Numbered from the stretch's first letter, positions 48,796 to 57,971 are shown. The stretch is 64,000 nucleotides of DNA from Planotetraspora thailandica (GCF_016863335.1 NZ_BOOR01000004.1:1-64000); one strand, 5' to 3'. Program-made: numbers and translations. The notes: generated from the letters alone by a model not told the origin.

Positions 48796-50121
48796 TCAGC
48801 CGCCCGCGGTCAGCTTCAGCTTGTCGTTGATCTTCTTGTCCACGTCGGCGAGCAGGGCGTTCACATCGGGCGCCCGGCCGGCCTCCCACTTGATCTGAGC
48901 CTCCTGCAGCGTCTGCTGGTTGAAGGCCGAGTTGATGTGGGCCGGCAGCGTGGTGCTGTTCGGGTTGGCGAAGATGTCGAGGAAGGTCTGGAAGTTCGGG
49001 TCCTTCTTCAGGTTGGGCGACTGCAGCGCGGGCAGCGTGCTCGGCACGTTGCGGATCGCGTTGGACAGCGTCACCAGCGCGTCGGTGTCGGTGCTGAGGT
49101 ACTTGACCAGGTCCCAGGCCGCCTCGGGGTTCTTGGCGCCCCGCGGGATGCCGATGACCGTGCCCGCGATGAAGCCCGCGCCGTACCGCTGCGCCTGGTC
49201 GTCGGCGACCGGCATGGGGGCGGTGCCGTAGTCCAGGTCGGGCGCGTCGGCGGCGAGCATGGCGTTGCGCCACTCGCCGTCGATGGCCATCGCGACCTGA
49301 CCCTTGTTGAACGGGTTGTCGGCCGACCATTCGTCGCCGAAGCTCTTGCGGAACTTCTCGATCTTGTCGTAGCCGTACCAGTCGGTCAGGTCCTTCTGCC
49401 AGGTCAGCAGGGACTTCCAGGCGGGGTCGGAGCCGATCGCGGAGGTGCCGTCCGGGTTGGTCCACTTCGCGCCGACCATCACGCCCGTGTGGATGGGCGC
49501 GTTCTCGTACATCTGGCTGGTCGGGACGAACCCGGCGACCTTGATGTTGCCGCTGGAGTCCTTGACCGTGAGCTTCTTGGCGAGATCGGCCAGCTCGCTC
49601 AGGGTCTTGGGAGGCTGGTTCCCCTTCATCAGCTTCTTGTTGTAGTAGAGGCCGTAGGTGTCGGCCAGCATCGGCAGCACGCACCGCTTACCCGCGTATT
49701 GCGTGTATTCGTCGATGACCTTGGGGAAGAGCGTGCTCGGGTTGATCTTGCTGGCGGTCAGGTACGGGTTGAGGTCCTGGAAGATGTTGGCCTTGCAGAA
49801 CTGGGCCACGCTGTCGGTCGTGAACGACAGGGCCACGTCGGGCGGGTTGCCGCCGCGGACCGACTGGATGATCTGGTCGTCCTGGACGGCCTTGGTGGCG
49901 TTGACGGTGATCCAGGGGTACTGCTTCTTGAAGCCTTCGAGGGTGTCCTGGAAGGCCTTGAGCTCGTTGTCGGCGCTGAAACCGTGCCAGAACTCGATCG
50001 TGACCGGATCGTGGTTGGTGGAGCTCGCGCCGACGTTCGGCGCGCTCGACTCGGTGCCGGCCGTACAGCCGGTCACCAGGAACAGACCGGCCGCGGCGGA
50101 CAGGGCCAGCAGTCGTTTCAC
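48796..50121 (-). CDS. csnE: ABC solute-binding lipoprotein for chitosan oligomers, CsnE-like
   Basis: 441 residues. GTG at 50121 is chosen because AGGAGG lies seven bases upstream; an upstream in-frame ATG at 50142 precedes that ribosome site and is unlikely. Lipoprotein signal KRLLALSAAAGLFLVTGC (lipobox LVTGC). The body is a family-1 sugar-binding protein (VTIEFWHGFSADNELKAFQDTLEGFKKQYPWI region). Ligand is inferred from the operon order. Confidence 0.9.
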   Translation of the reverse strand: MKRLLALSAAAGLFLVTGCTAGTESSAPNVGASSTNHDPVTIEFWHGFSADNELKAFQDTLEGFKKQYPWITVNATKAVQDDQIIQSVRGGNPPDVALSFTTDSVAQFCKANIFQDLNPYLTASKINPSTLFPKVIDEYTQYAGKRCVLPMLADTYGLYYNKKLMKGNQPPKTLSELADLAKKLTVKDSSGNIKVAGFVPTSQMYENAPIHTGVMVGAKWTNPDGTSAIGSDPAWKSLLTWQKDLTDWYGYDKIEKFRKSFGDEWSADNPFNKGQVAMAIDGEWRNAMLAADAPDLDYGTAPMPVADDQAQRYGAGFIAGTVIGIPRGAKNPEAAWDLVKYLSTDTDALVTLSNAIRNVPSTLPALQSPNLKKDPNFQTFLDIFANPNSTTLPAHINSAFNQQTLQEAQIKWEAGRAPDVNALLADVDKKINDKLKLTAGG

Positions 50122-50150
50122 AGGGGTGCCTCCTATGTGCATGGTGGGTT

Positions 50151-51380
50151 TCAGGAGGGGACAGAGTTCATGCGGTCGCGCCGGTTGACGGCGCCGAACA
50201 GTTCGTCTCGTGCGGCGGCGAGCGCGAGGTCGAGCCCGCCGGCGATGACGGGGTTGCCGTCGACCGAGGAAAGGCGCAACGCCGGCCGGGGGATGGTCAG
50301 CGCGTGCAACTCCTGCTCGATGAGCGCGCGCAGGGCCTCCCCGCCGGACAGCAGCACCTCGCCGGACAACACGACGATCTCCGGATCGACGACCGCCGTG
50401 ATCGCGGCCAGCCCGAGCGCCAGGCGCCGGGCGAGCTCGCGCAACGCCTCGCGTGCGCTGCCGGCCTGCGGGCCTCCGCCGTCGACGGCCTTGATCGCGT
50501 TCTGCACGGCAGCGGAGGGCGTCGACCCGCGCAGCCCGTGCGCGCGGAGAAGCTTGAGTACGGCAGGGCCCCCGGAAAGCGCCTGGAACCCGTGATCGGA
50601 GCGTTTGCCGACGTCACGGGCGGTCGGTGCGCCGATGACGGGCATGTATCCGATCTCGCCCGCGCCGCCTGTGGCGCCTCTGTGCAGCCTGCCGCCCAGC
50701 ACCAGGGCCGAGCCGAGGCCTTGGTCGGCCCACAGGAGCACGTAGTCCTGGTGGCCCCTGGCGGCTCCCCGGGTCTGCTCGGCCTGGGCGACCAGGTTCA
50801 CGTCGTTCTCGATGTCGACCGGCACACCGAGGCCGTCCCTGAGCGTTCCGACCAGGTCAGGGATGTGCCACCCGGGGATGTGCGCGGCATATCCGAGCCT
50901 GCCGGTCGAGGGGTCGATCGCGCCGCCGATGCCGATGATGACCCGGCTCAGGCCTGCGGGATCCACCCCGGCGTCCGCGCACGCCCCCGCGAGCGCGGCA
51001 CGCACCTTCTCGACGACGTCGCCGCCCGCCCTGCCGGGAGTGGCCAGGCGGTGTTCCGCGACGGCGGCTCCGGCGATGTCGGCGACGGTCACGGCGATCC
51101 GGGCCGGGGTCACGTCCAGCGCCGCCACATGTGCGGCCCTGGGGTTGATCCGGTACAGCTCGGCCGTACGGCCGGGCAGGCCCTCGCGGATGCCGTCGAG
51201 CACGACCAGGCCCGCCTCCTGGAGGCGGGCAAGCAGCTGCGAGGCGGTCGGCTTGGACAGGCCGGTGAGGGCCCCCAGTTCGGGACGGGTGAGCGGGCCG
51301 CGCTCCAGCAGGACCATCAGCGCCGCGCGGTCGTTGATGGCGCGGAGGAGGCTGGGCGTCCCGGGGGTCGGCTGGCTCAC
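50151..51380 (-). CDS. csnR: ROK-family repressor, CsnR-like
   Basis: 409 residues with a GTG start. The N-terminal winged HTH (about 15-65: NDRAALMVLLERGPLTRPELGALTGLSKPTASQLLARLQEAGLV) is followed by a ROK sugar-kinase-like domain (IIGIGGAIDPSTGRLGYAAHIPGW). The ROK zinc-site cysteines are not evident. In Streptomyces, CsnR represses the chitosanase gene and its own operon until chitosan oligomers appear. The 19-bp palindrome just upstream is the expected operator. Confidence 0.92.
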   Translation of the reverse strand: MSQPTPGTPSLLRAINDRAALMVLLERGPLTRPELGALTGLSKPTASQLLARLQEAGLVVLDGIREGLPGRTAELYRINPRAAHVAALDVTPARIAVTVADIAGAAVAEHRLATPGRAGGDVVEKVRAALAGACADAGVDPAGLSRVIIGIGGAIDPSTGRLGYAAHIPGWHIPDLVGTLRDGLGVPVDIENDVNLVAQAEQTRGAARGHQDYVLLWADQGLGSALVLGGRLHRGATGGAGEIGYMPVIGAPTARDVGKRSDHGFQALSGGPAVLKLLRAHGLRGSTPSAAVQNAIKAVDGGGPQAGSAREALRELARRLALGLAAITAVVDPEIVVLSGEVLLSGGEALRALIEQELHALTIPRPALRLSSVDGNPVIAGGLDLALAAARDELFGAVNRRDRMNSVPS

Positions 51381-51402
51381 GTCTCGTCCTTCGAAGGGGG
51401 GA

Positions 51403-51421
51403 GTTAGGAAAGTTTCCTAAC
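51403..51421. promoter_or_regulatory. CsnR-type operator before the ROK gene
   Basis: GTTAGGAAAGTTTCCTAAC, a perfect palindrome around base 51412, 23 bases before the GTG of the ROK gene. A near-identical copy stands at 28368-28386 before the chitosanase gene. Confidence 0.9.
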
Positions 51422-51511
51422 TTGGGGAGAGACGGTAAGTAGTTGCCTTTGCGCACGTCAAGTGCCCGAATGCCCCCGAAATCGACCTGTGACCTGATTC
51501 ACTCCCCATTC

Positions 51512-51585
51512 GTTGCCCACCCCACCGCGCCCGACCCCACCCCAGCCCCGCGCGCCCCCACCCCCACCGCTACCCCCGCCCCTTG
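51512..51585. other. C-rich tract next to the repeat array
   Basis: A stretch with at least eight runs of three or more C. The opposite strand could fold into G-quadruplexes. It directly borders the left end of the 53-bp repeat array and codes for nothing. Confidence 0.6.
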
Positions 51586-51588
51586 TGC

Positions 51589-52130
51589 GTGATCATGCAG
51601 AAGCTCGCCGATCCCCCGGGTGACCTGCCCCAACCCTGGGTGTGATCATGCAGAAGTTCGGCGGCGGCAATGCGCGACCTGCGCCTTCTCCGTTCGTGAT
51701 CATGCAGAAATTCGACGATGTGCACCGCCACCTGCGGCGATGCATTTCGTGATCATGCACTGCTTCGCTATTGGCGCCAGGTCCCCTTTGTTCGCCTGTA
51801 CGGCCCGGCCGATGTGGACTGCTCGGGGGTCTCCCGTTGGCCCGCCACGCCGTCACTGCGCGGGGCCGGGGGGTGCGGAGCCGCTCGTTGTAACTGCATG
51901 ATCACGAAAACCGTCTGCACAGGTGAACGGCTGTTTTCTCGAACTTCTGCATGATCACGACAAGCGAACGCGCAGGTCGCGCATACCGTCGCCGAACTTC
52001 TGCATGATCACACCCAAGGTTGGGACGGGTCACGCGGGGGATCGGCGAACTTCTGCATGATCGCGCCCAGGGTTGGGGCAGGTCACGCCCTATCGTGCTC
52101 ATGATCACGCGTGAAATGGCATGATCATTC
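51589..52130. repeat. symmetric array of 53-bp repeats with core GTGATCATGCAGAAGTTCG
   Basis: Four cores point right (51589, 51642, 51696, 51749) and four point left (51887-51905, 51940-51958, 51993-52011, 52046-52064), with two decayed cores near 52090-52108 and 52118-52128. Spacing is 53 or 54 bases in each half. The 34-35-base spacers share a central ACCT flanked by short complementary arms. The halves mirror each other: 51608-51641 matches the reverse complement of 52012-52045 at 30 of 34 bases, and 51620-51640 matches the reverse complement of 52066-52086 exactly. The 119-base centre (51768-51886) has no clear core. No gene is credible in 51422-52169. Confidence 0.92.
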
Positions 52131-52153
52131 GGCAGGTGGTTGGGGAGGGGACG

Positions 52154-52159
52154 TAGAAT
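52154..52159 (+). promoter_or_regulatory. -10 hexamer TAGAAT before helD
   Basis: TAGAAT ends ten bases before the ATG at 52170, and no Shine-Dalgarno sequence is visible, so the mRNA leader would be only a few bases long. Confidence 0.45.
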
Positions 52160-52169
52160 CTGGCGGCCT

Positions 52170-54416
52170 ATGTCTGAGTCAACGGCGGGCGAGCTCGCCC
52201 GGGAGCAGAAGTACGTGGCCGCGCTGTACGAGCGCCTCGACGTGCTGCGGGAACGCACGCGCGGGCAGCTCGACGACGTGCTGGCCCAGGGAGCGACGGG
52301 TACGCACCAGAACCGGTCGGAGCGCGACTCCTTCGCCGGCATGTACGCCCAGCGGCTGGCGCGGCTGTGGGCGGTCGAGAACAGCCTGTGCTTCGGCCGC
52401 CTTGACCACGCCGACGAGACGAGGCTGTACATCGGCCGCCTGGGGTTGTCCGACGACGACCAGCACCGCCTGCTGATCGACTGGCGGGCCCCCGTGGCCC
52501 AGCCGTTCTACCGGGCCACCCCCGCCGCCCCGATGGGCGTGACCCGCCGGCGCCACCTGCACACGCGGGGCCGTACGGTCACGGGCGTCGACGACGACCT
52601 CCTCGACCTCGACAGCCTGAGCGAGGAGGACAGGGCCTCCCTGAACGGCGAGGCGGCGCTGCTGGCGGCGCTGGACGAGAAGCGCACCGGCCGCATGCGC
52701 GACATCGTGGCGACGATCCAGTCCGAGCAGGACAAGATCATCCGTAGTGACCTGAACGGCGTGCTCGTCGTCCAGGGCGGCCCGGGCACCGGCAAGACGG
52801 TGGTGGCGTTGCACCGGGCGGCCTATCTCCTTTACACCTACCGGGAGCGCCTGGAGAGGAGAGGAGTCCTGATCATCGGGCCTAACCTCACCTTCCTGCG
52901 CTACATCGAGCAGGTGCTGCCCTCGCTGGGCGAGACCGACGTGCTGCTGTCCACGGTGGGGGAACTCTACCCGGGCCTCACGGCGACGCGGCGCGAGGAG
53001 CCGGAGGTGGCGGTCGTCAAGGGTGCGGCCCGGATGGCCGAGGTCGTCGCCAGAGCCGTGCGCGACCGGCAGCGGGTGCCGGGCAAGCCCCTGGAGATCC
53101 GGCTCGACAAGTTCACGCTCCGGCTCGACCGGCAGACCTTCGACGCCGCGCGATCACGTGCCATGCGGTCGCGCAAACCGCACAACCAGGCGCGGGCGGT
53201 TTTCGTCCGGCACCTTCTCAACGTCTTGACCCGGCAGGCCGCCCGTCATCTCGGCCGCGGCATGCTCGACGACGACGACTTCGCCGACCTGCGGGAGGAC
53301 ATCAGGACCGAGGAGCCGGTGCGCGCCGCGCTCAACCGGCTCTGGCCATACCTGACGCCGCAGCAACTGCTCATCGGTCTCTACACGTCCAAGGAGCGCA
53401 TGGCGGCCGCGGGCCTTTCGCCGCGCGAGCAGGATCTCCTGCTGCGCGAGCCGCCGCGCGCGGGGGAGAGCTGGTGGAGCGAGGCCGACGTGCCGCTGCT
53501 GGACGAGGCCGCCGAGTTGCTCGGCGACATCGACGAGGGTGTGCTCCGCGCGGCGCGCCGGGCCGAGGAGGAGCGTGCGGAGCGGATCGCCTACGCCAAG
53601 GAGGTCCTGGAGCTGACCGGCATGGCCGACATCATGGACGCCGAGAGGTTCGCGGAGCGGCAGCAGGCCGACGACCTCTACCTGACGACGGCGGAGCGCG
53701 CCGCGCGTGACCGCACATGGGCGTTCGGCCATGTGATCGTCGACGAGGCGCAGGAACTGTCGGAGATGGCGTGGCGCACGGTCATGCGCCGCTGCCCGAG
53801 CCGGTCGATGACCATCGTCGGCGACATCGCCCAGACGGGCACGGCGGCGGGTGCCGCGAGCTGGGGCCGCATGCTCGGCCCGTACCTCCAGGACCGGTGG
53901 CGGGAGGCGGGGCTCACCGTCAACTACCGCACGCCGGCCGAGCTCATGGCCGTCGCGTCGCAGGTCCTCGAGCTGGTGGGGCCGGATCTGAAGGCCCCGG
54001 AGTCGGTACGGCAGACCGGTGAGCGGCCGTGGGCTCTCAAAGTCGACGACATGGCCGGCCGGCTGGCCCCGGTTGTCCGGGAAGAGATCGTCGAAGGAGG
54101 CCGCCTGGTCGTGATCGTGCCCGCACGCGACGCCGAGCGGCTCGGGGCGGTCATCGCGGCCGAGGTCCCCGGCGCGGCGACGGGCGCGGGCCCCGCCACT
54201 CTGGACGCCTCCGTGGCGGTGCTGTCGGTGGCGGACGCCAAGGGCCTGGAGTTCGACTCGGTGATCGTCGTCGAACCGGGCAGGATTTTGACAGAGTCGC
54301 CGAGAGGCCCAAGCGATCTTTATGTGGCGCTGACCCGGGCTACGCGGCGGCTTGGCGTGATCCACACCGGAGGACTGCCAGCCGTTTTGACGGGCCTGGA
54401 TGAGCGGGCCCTGTGA
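52170..54416 (+). CDS. helD: HelD-type RNA-polymerase-recycling ATPase (UvrD-like)
   Basis: 748 residues. The N-terminal antiparallel coiled coil (ELAREQKYVAALYERLDVLRERTRGQL) that enters the RNAP secondary channel is followed by a superfamily-1 ATPase: Walker A VQGGPGTGKTVVALHRAAYLLY (about 200-220), IVDEAQELSEMAWRTV, GDIAQTG, NYRTPAELM and ALTRATRRLGVIH. HelD proteins release stalled RNA polymerase; some relatives give rifamycin tolerance. No rifamycin-associated inverted repeat is seen upstream. It stands alone beside the repeat array. Confidence 0.93.
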   Translation: MSESTAGELAREQKYVAALYERLDVLRERTRGQLDDVLAQGATGTHQNRSERDSFAGMYAQRLARLWAVENSLCFGRLDHADETRLYIGRLGLSDDDQHRLLIDWRAPVAQPFYRATPAAPMGVTRRRHLHTRGRTVTGVDDDLLDLDSLSEEDRASLNGEAALLAALDEKRTGRMRDIVATIQSEQDKIIRSDLNGVLVVQGGPGTGKTVVALHRAAYLLYTYRERLERRGVLIIGPNLTFLRYIEQVLPSLGETDVLLSTVGELYPGLTATRREEPEVAVVKGAARMAEVVARAVRDRQRVPGKPLEIRLDKFTLRLDRQTFDAARSRAMRSRKPHNQARAVFVRHLLNVLTRQAARHLGRGMLDDDDFADLREDIRTEEPVRAALNRLWPYLTPQQLLIGLYTSKERMAAAGLSPREQDLLLREPPRAGESWWSEADVPLLDEAAELLGDIDEGVLRAARRAEEERAERIAYAKEVLELTGMADIMDAERFAERQQADDLYLTTAERAARDRTWAFGHVIVDEAQELSEMAWRTVMRRCPSRSMTIVGDIAQTGTAAGAASWGRMLGPYLQDRWREAGLTVNYRTPAELMAVASQVLELVGPDLKAPESVRQTGERPWALKVDDMAGRLAPVVREEIVEGGRLVVIVPARDAERLGAVIAAEVPGAATGAGPATLDASVAVLSVADAKGLEFDSVIVVEPGRILTESPRGPSDLYVALTRATRRLGVIHTGGLPAVLTGLDERAL

Positions 54417-55051
54417 TGAGGCTATATCCTCTTTTCGCGCGATGTTGGGGAGATCGCTGGAACGCCCATCATCGATATCGCTCACGTAGCCTGTCCTAGC
54501 TGCGAAAACTTGGTATTTCCGCTGATCGGGACACGGTTGACATCTGCGCTGAGGTCGGTAGTTTGCTGCGCAGTCCAGCACGGGACTGACTGGTTGGCCG
54601 TCTCAAGACATCACCGGATTCTGCGTCCGTGACGGAGCGTGACTCCGTCTGCACAGCCAGGCGCAGGTCGGCGTTCCGTCGAGTCGGGGCACCCCAACCA
54701 GCCGGGGGGTTGGACCCGGGGAGGGGTCCGGGCACCCAGTAGACAACGGAGCTCCGCGCCCGCCGCCGACGGGACGGAAACCGGTCCGAAGGGCCGTCCG
54801 GGCCCCCTTCCGCCCCGTGCGCGGTGAACCGGCGCGTGGGGACACGCCAGGTGATCCTTGGGTCCTCCGCGAGGGGCTCAAGGATCACATCGGGGGCCGC
54901 CGCGGCTCCCACCCGAATCCTCGGCATTCGCCACCCTAAATTCGCGCCGTCCCCTGGGATCTGGGAAGCTGAGCGGACCACTCGGTCCATGGCGTGATGT
55001 CACGCGTGACCGGCGCCGGGAGGGCATGGCACACCCGAGGAGACATCGCCC
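54417..55051 (+). other. 635-base non-coding region upstream of lnt with promoter and hairpins
   Basis: No credible protein gene. After the promoter at 54537-54564 come several perfect stems: GACGGAG/CTCCGTC (54631-54637 with 54643-54649), GGACCC/GGGTCC (54712-54717 with 54724-54729) and a 10-bp GTGATCCTTG/CAAGGATCAC (54851-54860 with 54879-54888) enclosing CCTC/GAGG. This may be a long lnt leader or a separate small RNA. It does not match RNase P, tmRNA or SRP RNA signatures. Confidence 0.45.
54537..54564 (+). promoter_or_regulatory. vegetative-type promoter TTGACA-16-TAGTTT
   Basis: TTGACA at 54537-54542 and TAGTTT at 54559-54564 with a 16-base spacer. This is the best -35/-10 pair I found in the window. 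Transcription would start near 54571, about 480 bases before lnt. Confidence 0.6.
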
Positions 55052-56611
55052 GTGGCACTCGAAGTCAAAGATGAGACGTCGCCGGCCGCTCCCGTGGAGC
55101 ATCGCCGGCCGTGGGGGCATCCGCTGCTCCGTCTCGCCGTCTCGGTCGCGGGCGGCCTCGTCCTTTATCTCGCGTTTCCCCCGATCGGCCTGTGGTTCTG
55201 CGCGCCGCTGGGTGTCGCGCTGCTCGCCCTCGCCGTGCACGGCACGCGCCTGCGCCGGGCGGCCTGGCTGGGCTTCGCCGGAGGGCTGGCCTTCCTGCTC
55301 CCGGCGCTGGCCTGGGTGCGTCCCATCGGCGACGACGCCTGGACGGCCCTGGTCGCGATTGAGAGCCTGTTCTGGGCCGCGCTGGCCTGTCTGACCGTAC
55401 TGGTGATGCGCCTGCGCCTGTGGCCGTTGTGGCTCGCGTGCCTGTGGGTCGCACAGGAGTGGGCGCGGGGCACCTTCCCGATCGGCGGCTTCCCTTGGGT
55501 ACGGCTGGCCTTCAGCCAGGGACAGTCGCCGTTCACGCCCTTCGCCTCCCTCGGGGGCGCGCCCTTCGTCGGCTTCATGGTCGCTCTGTCGGGTGCGCTG
55601 CTGTGTTACGTGGTCATCCGGCTCGCGCAGGGGGCGCGGTGGAACCGCGTGGTCGCCGTGGCGCTGGCCGGCGCGATAGCGGTCCCCCTGCTGGGCTTCG
55701 CGGTGCCGCGGCCGGGCGACGAGGGCAAGACGGTGAGCATCGGCATCATCCAGGGCAACGTGCCCGGCCGGGGGATGGACTTCCTCGGCAACCAGCCGTC
55801 CGTCGTGTTGCAGAACCACGCCGACGAGACGCACAAGATGGCCGAGGCCGTGCGGGCGGGCAAGCTGGCCAAGCCGGACATCGTCGTGTGGCCGGAGAAC
55901 TCGACCGACCTCGACCCGTACCAGAGCGAGTTCGCCCGCGAGGTCATCGACTCGGCGGCCAAGGACATCGGGGTGCCCATCCTCGTCGGCGCGGTCGTGA
56001 ACGTCGGGGACGCGAACCGGGCGACGCGCGGCCTGGTGTGGGACCCGGTCACCGGCCCCGGCGCCTACTACGACAAGCGCAAGCTGGTGCCGTTCGGGGA
56101 GTACACCCCGTTCAAGAGCATCGTGCTGGCCCTGTCGAAGCGGGCGAACCTGGTCGGCCGTCAGTCGGTCGCCGGGAACGTCCCGGGCGCGCTGAAGATC
56201 GGGCCGGTGACCATCGGTGCGGTCGAGTGTTATGAGGTGGCCTTCGACGGCGTCGTCAGGGACGCCGTCGACGCGGGGGGAACGCCGCTGGTCGTGCAGA
56301 CCAACAACGCGACCTACGCCCTGACCAACCTGCCGCCACAGCAGCTCGCCATGTCGCAGCTGCGTGCGGTCGAATTCAACCGTGCCGTCGTCACCGCTGC
56401 CACAACCGGCATATCCGCATACGTCGCACCGACTGGCAAGGTGGAGTGGCGGACCGGCGAGCTCGTCCCGGGAATGAATGTCGTAAAGGTTCCCGTACGG
56501 ACGGGAAACACCTTGGCAAGCAAGGTAGGCGCGATTCCGGAGTGGATTTTGATACTGATGGGGGCCGGAGCGGTGGCGATGGCGATCTACGCGGCGCGGA
56601 GGCAGAGCTGA
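55052..56611 (+). CDS. lnt: apolipoprotein N-acyltransferase Lnt
   Basis: 519 residues from GTG 55052 with GGAGAC upstream. Several N-terminal membrane helices ([21 protein letters not shown] and following) precede a nitrilase domain with the triad Glu in VVWPENSTD, Lys in [16 protein letters not shown] and Cys in [10 protein letters not shown]; a final helix ends the protein. It adds the third acyl chain to lipoproteins. Its TGA shares an A with the ATG of ppm. In M. tuberculosis the two are one fused protein. Confidence 0.95.
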   Translation: MALEVKDETSPAAPVEHRRPWGHPLLRLAVSVAGGLVLYLAFPPIGLWFCAPLGVALLALAVHGTRLRRAAWLGFAGGLAFLLPALAWVRPIGDDAWTALVAIESLFWAALACLTVLVMRLRLWPLWLACLWVAQEWARGTFPIGGFPWVRLAFSQGQSPFTPFASLGGAPFVGFMVALSGALLCYVVIRLAQGARWNRVVAVALAGAIAVPLLGFAVPRPGDEGKTVSIGIIQGNVPGRGMDFLGNQPSVVLQNHADETHKMAEAVRAGKLAKPDIVVWPENSTDLDPYQSEFAREVIDSAAKDIGVPILVGAVVNVGDANRATRGLVWDPVTGPGAYYDKRKLVPFGEYTPFKSIVLALSKRANLVGRQSVAGNVPGALKIGPVTIGAVECYEVAFDGVVRDAVDAGGTPLVVQTNNATYALTNLPPQQLAMSQLRAVEFNRAVVTAATTGISAYVAPTGKVEWRTGELVPGMNVVKVPVRTGNTLASKVGAIPEWILILMGAGAVAMAIYAARRQS

Positions 56612-57360
56612 TGGAGCGGACCCCCGGTCGCGTGCTCGTGATCGTCCCCACCTACAACGAGCGCGAGAACCTTCCGCTGATCACCCGCCGGCTGCGTGAG
56701 GCCCTGCCGGACGTGCACCTCCTGGTCGCCGACGACAACAGCCCGGACGGCACCGGCGAGATCGCCGACAAGCTGGCCGAGCAGGACGACCACGTCCACG
56801 TCATGCACCGGCCGGGCAAGCAGGGGCTCGGCTCGGCCTATCTCGCCGGTTTCCGGTGGGGGCTGGCCGAGGGCTACGACGTTCTGGTCGAGATGGACGC
56901 CGACGGCTCCCACCAGCCGGAGGAACTGCACAAGCTGCTCGACCGGATCGCCCGCGGAGCCGACCTGGCGATCGGCTCCCGTTGGGTGAAGGGGGGCAAG
57001 GTCGTCAACTGGCCCGCGTCCCGTGAGATCCTCTCCCGCGGCGCGAACATCTACGTGCGCCGGGTGCTGGGCATCCCGGTCCGCGACGCGACGGCCGGCT
57101 ACCGCGCCTACCGGGCCGCCACCCTCGGGAAGATCGGCATCGACCACGTCGCGTCCCAGGGGTACTGCTTCCAGGTGGACCTCACCTTGCGGACGGTGCG
57201 GGAGGACCTGCGGATCGTCGAGGTGCCGATCACGTTCGTGGAGCGGCAGATCGGTGCGAGCAAGATGAGCCGCGCCATCATCCTGGAGGCCTTCTGGCGG
57301 GTCGCGCTGTGGGGCGTTCAGGGGTTCCCGGAGCGGCTGCGCCGCCGCCGCAGGCGCTAG
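56611..57360 (+). CDS. ppm1: polyprenol-phosphate mannosyltransferase (Ppm1 domain)
   Basis: 249 residues; ATG overlaps the lnt stop (TGATG). GT2 fold with [33 protein letters not shown], the metal motif [13 protein letters not shown] and [12 protein letters not shown]. No membrane segment. It transfers mannose from GDP-mannose to polyprenyl phosphate for glycoproteins and lipoglycans. Confidence 0.95.
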   Translation: MERTPGRVLVIVPTYNERENLPLITRRLREALPDVHLLVADDNSPDGTGEIADKLAEQDDHVHVMHRPGKQGLGSAYLAGFRWGLAEGYDVLVEMDADGSHQPEELHKLLDRIARGADLAIGSRWVKGGKVVNWPASREILSRGANIYVRRVLGIPVRDATAGYRAYRAATLGKIGIDHVASQGYCFQVDLTLRTVREDLRIVEVPITFVERQIGASKMSRAIILEAFWRVALWGVQGFPERLRRRRRR

Positions 57361-57423
57361 GAACCCGAGCCGCCGTGCGAGCGTTGACTGATTTGTACGG
57401 CTGCCGCGTGAGTGAGGCGAGTG

Positions 57424-57933
57424 ATGCTGCGTATCGGGCTGTTCCTGGCCTTCCTGGTCGTCCCCGTCCTGGAGATCTGGGTGCTGATCCAGATCGGGTC
57501 GGTGATCGGCGGGTGGCAGACGGTGGCGCTGCTGATCGCCGACAGCGTCCTCGGGGCGTGGCTGGTGCGCCGTGAGGGCAGGCGCGCGTGGGCGGCGCTG
57601 CAGAGCGCCGTGCAGTCGGGCCGGATGCCGGATCGTGAACTCGCCGACGGCGGCATGGTCGTCGCCGGCGGGGCGCTGCTGCTGACCCCGGGATTCCTGA
57701 CCGACGTCGTGGGCTTCGTCCTCATCCTGCCGTTCACCCGGCCGCTGGCCCGGCGCGTCCTGGCGTGGTTCCTGCGCCGCCGGGTCCAGGTGCTGGCCGC
57801 CCGCTCGCCCTACGGGCCGCTCTTTCAACCGGGGTCTCAGGACCCCGGCCGCGGCAAGGTCGTGCACGGCGAAGTTGTCGACGATCAGGTGATCGACGGG
57901 GAGGTCGTGGAGCGGCGTCCCCGGGACGTGTGA
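57424..57933 (+). CDS. fxsA: FxsA-family membrane protein
   Basis: 169 residues; ATG 57424 preferred over the GTG at 57412. Membrane segments near residues 3-50 and 80-105 and the family core VALLIADSVLGAWLVRREGRRAW and GGALLLTPGFLTDVVGFVLILP are clear. The polar tail has repeated GEVVDDQVIDGEV. FxsA relates to phage-exclusion suppression in E. coli; its role in actinomycetes is unknown. Confidence 0.9.
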   Translation: MLRIGLFLAFLVVPVLEIWVLIQIGSVIGGWQTVALLIADSVLGAWLVRREGRRAWAALQSAVQSGRMPDRELADGGMVVAGGALLLTPGFLTDVVGFVLILPFTRPLARRVLAWFLRRRVQVLAARSPYGPLFQPGSQDPGRGKVVHGEVVDDQVIDGEVVERRPRDV

Positions 57934-57971
57934 ACCCGCGCAGGCGGGAGAAAAACGGGCGGGAGAAAAAG

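Noticed and set aside
51593-51954. Short open frames on both strands inside the repeat array
   Set aside because: They are made of the repeat units, have no ribosome site and no recognizable protein features.
51589-52130. CRISPR array (19-bp repeats, 34-35-base spacers)
   Set aside because: The repeats reverse orientation halfway, the spacers resemble each other and mirror across the centre, and no cas gene is present.
51900-52169. Rifamycin-associated element upstream of helD
   Set aside because: The expected inverted repeat is not found; the TGATCA cores are a different sequence.
54571-54900. RNase P RNA, tmRNA, SRP RNA or a known riboswitch
   Set aside because: The characteristic conserved segments of these RNAs are missing; only generic stems are present.
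54496-54990. Minus-strand open frame of 164 codons upstream of lnt
   Set aside because: No ribosome site, no domain, Arg/Ser/Pro-rich as expected from random GC-rich DNA, and it overlaps the hairpins and promoter.
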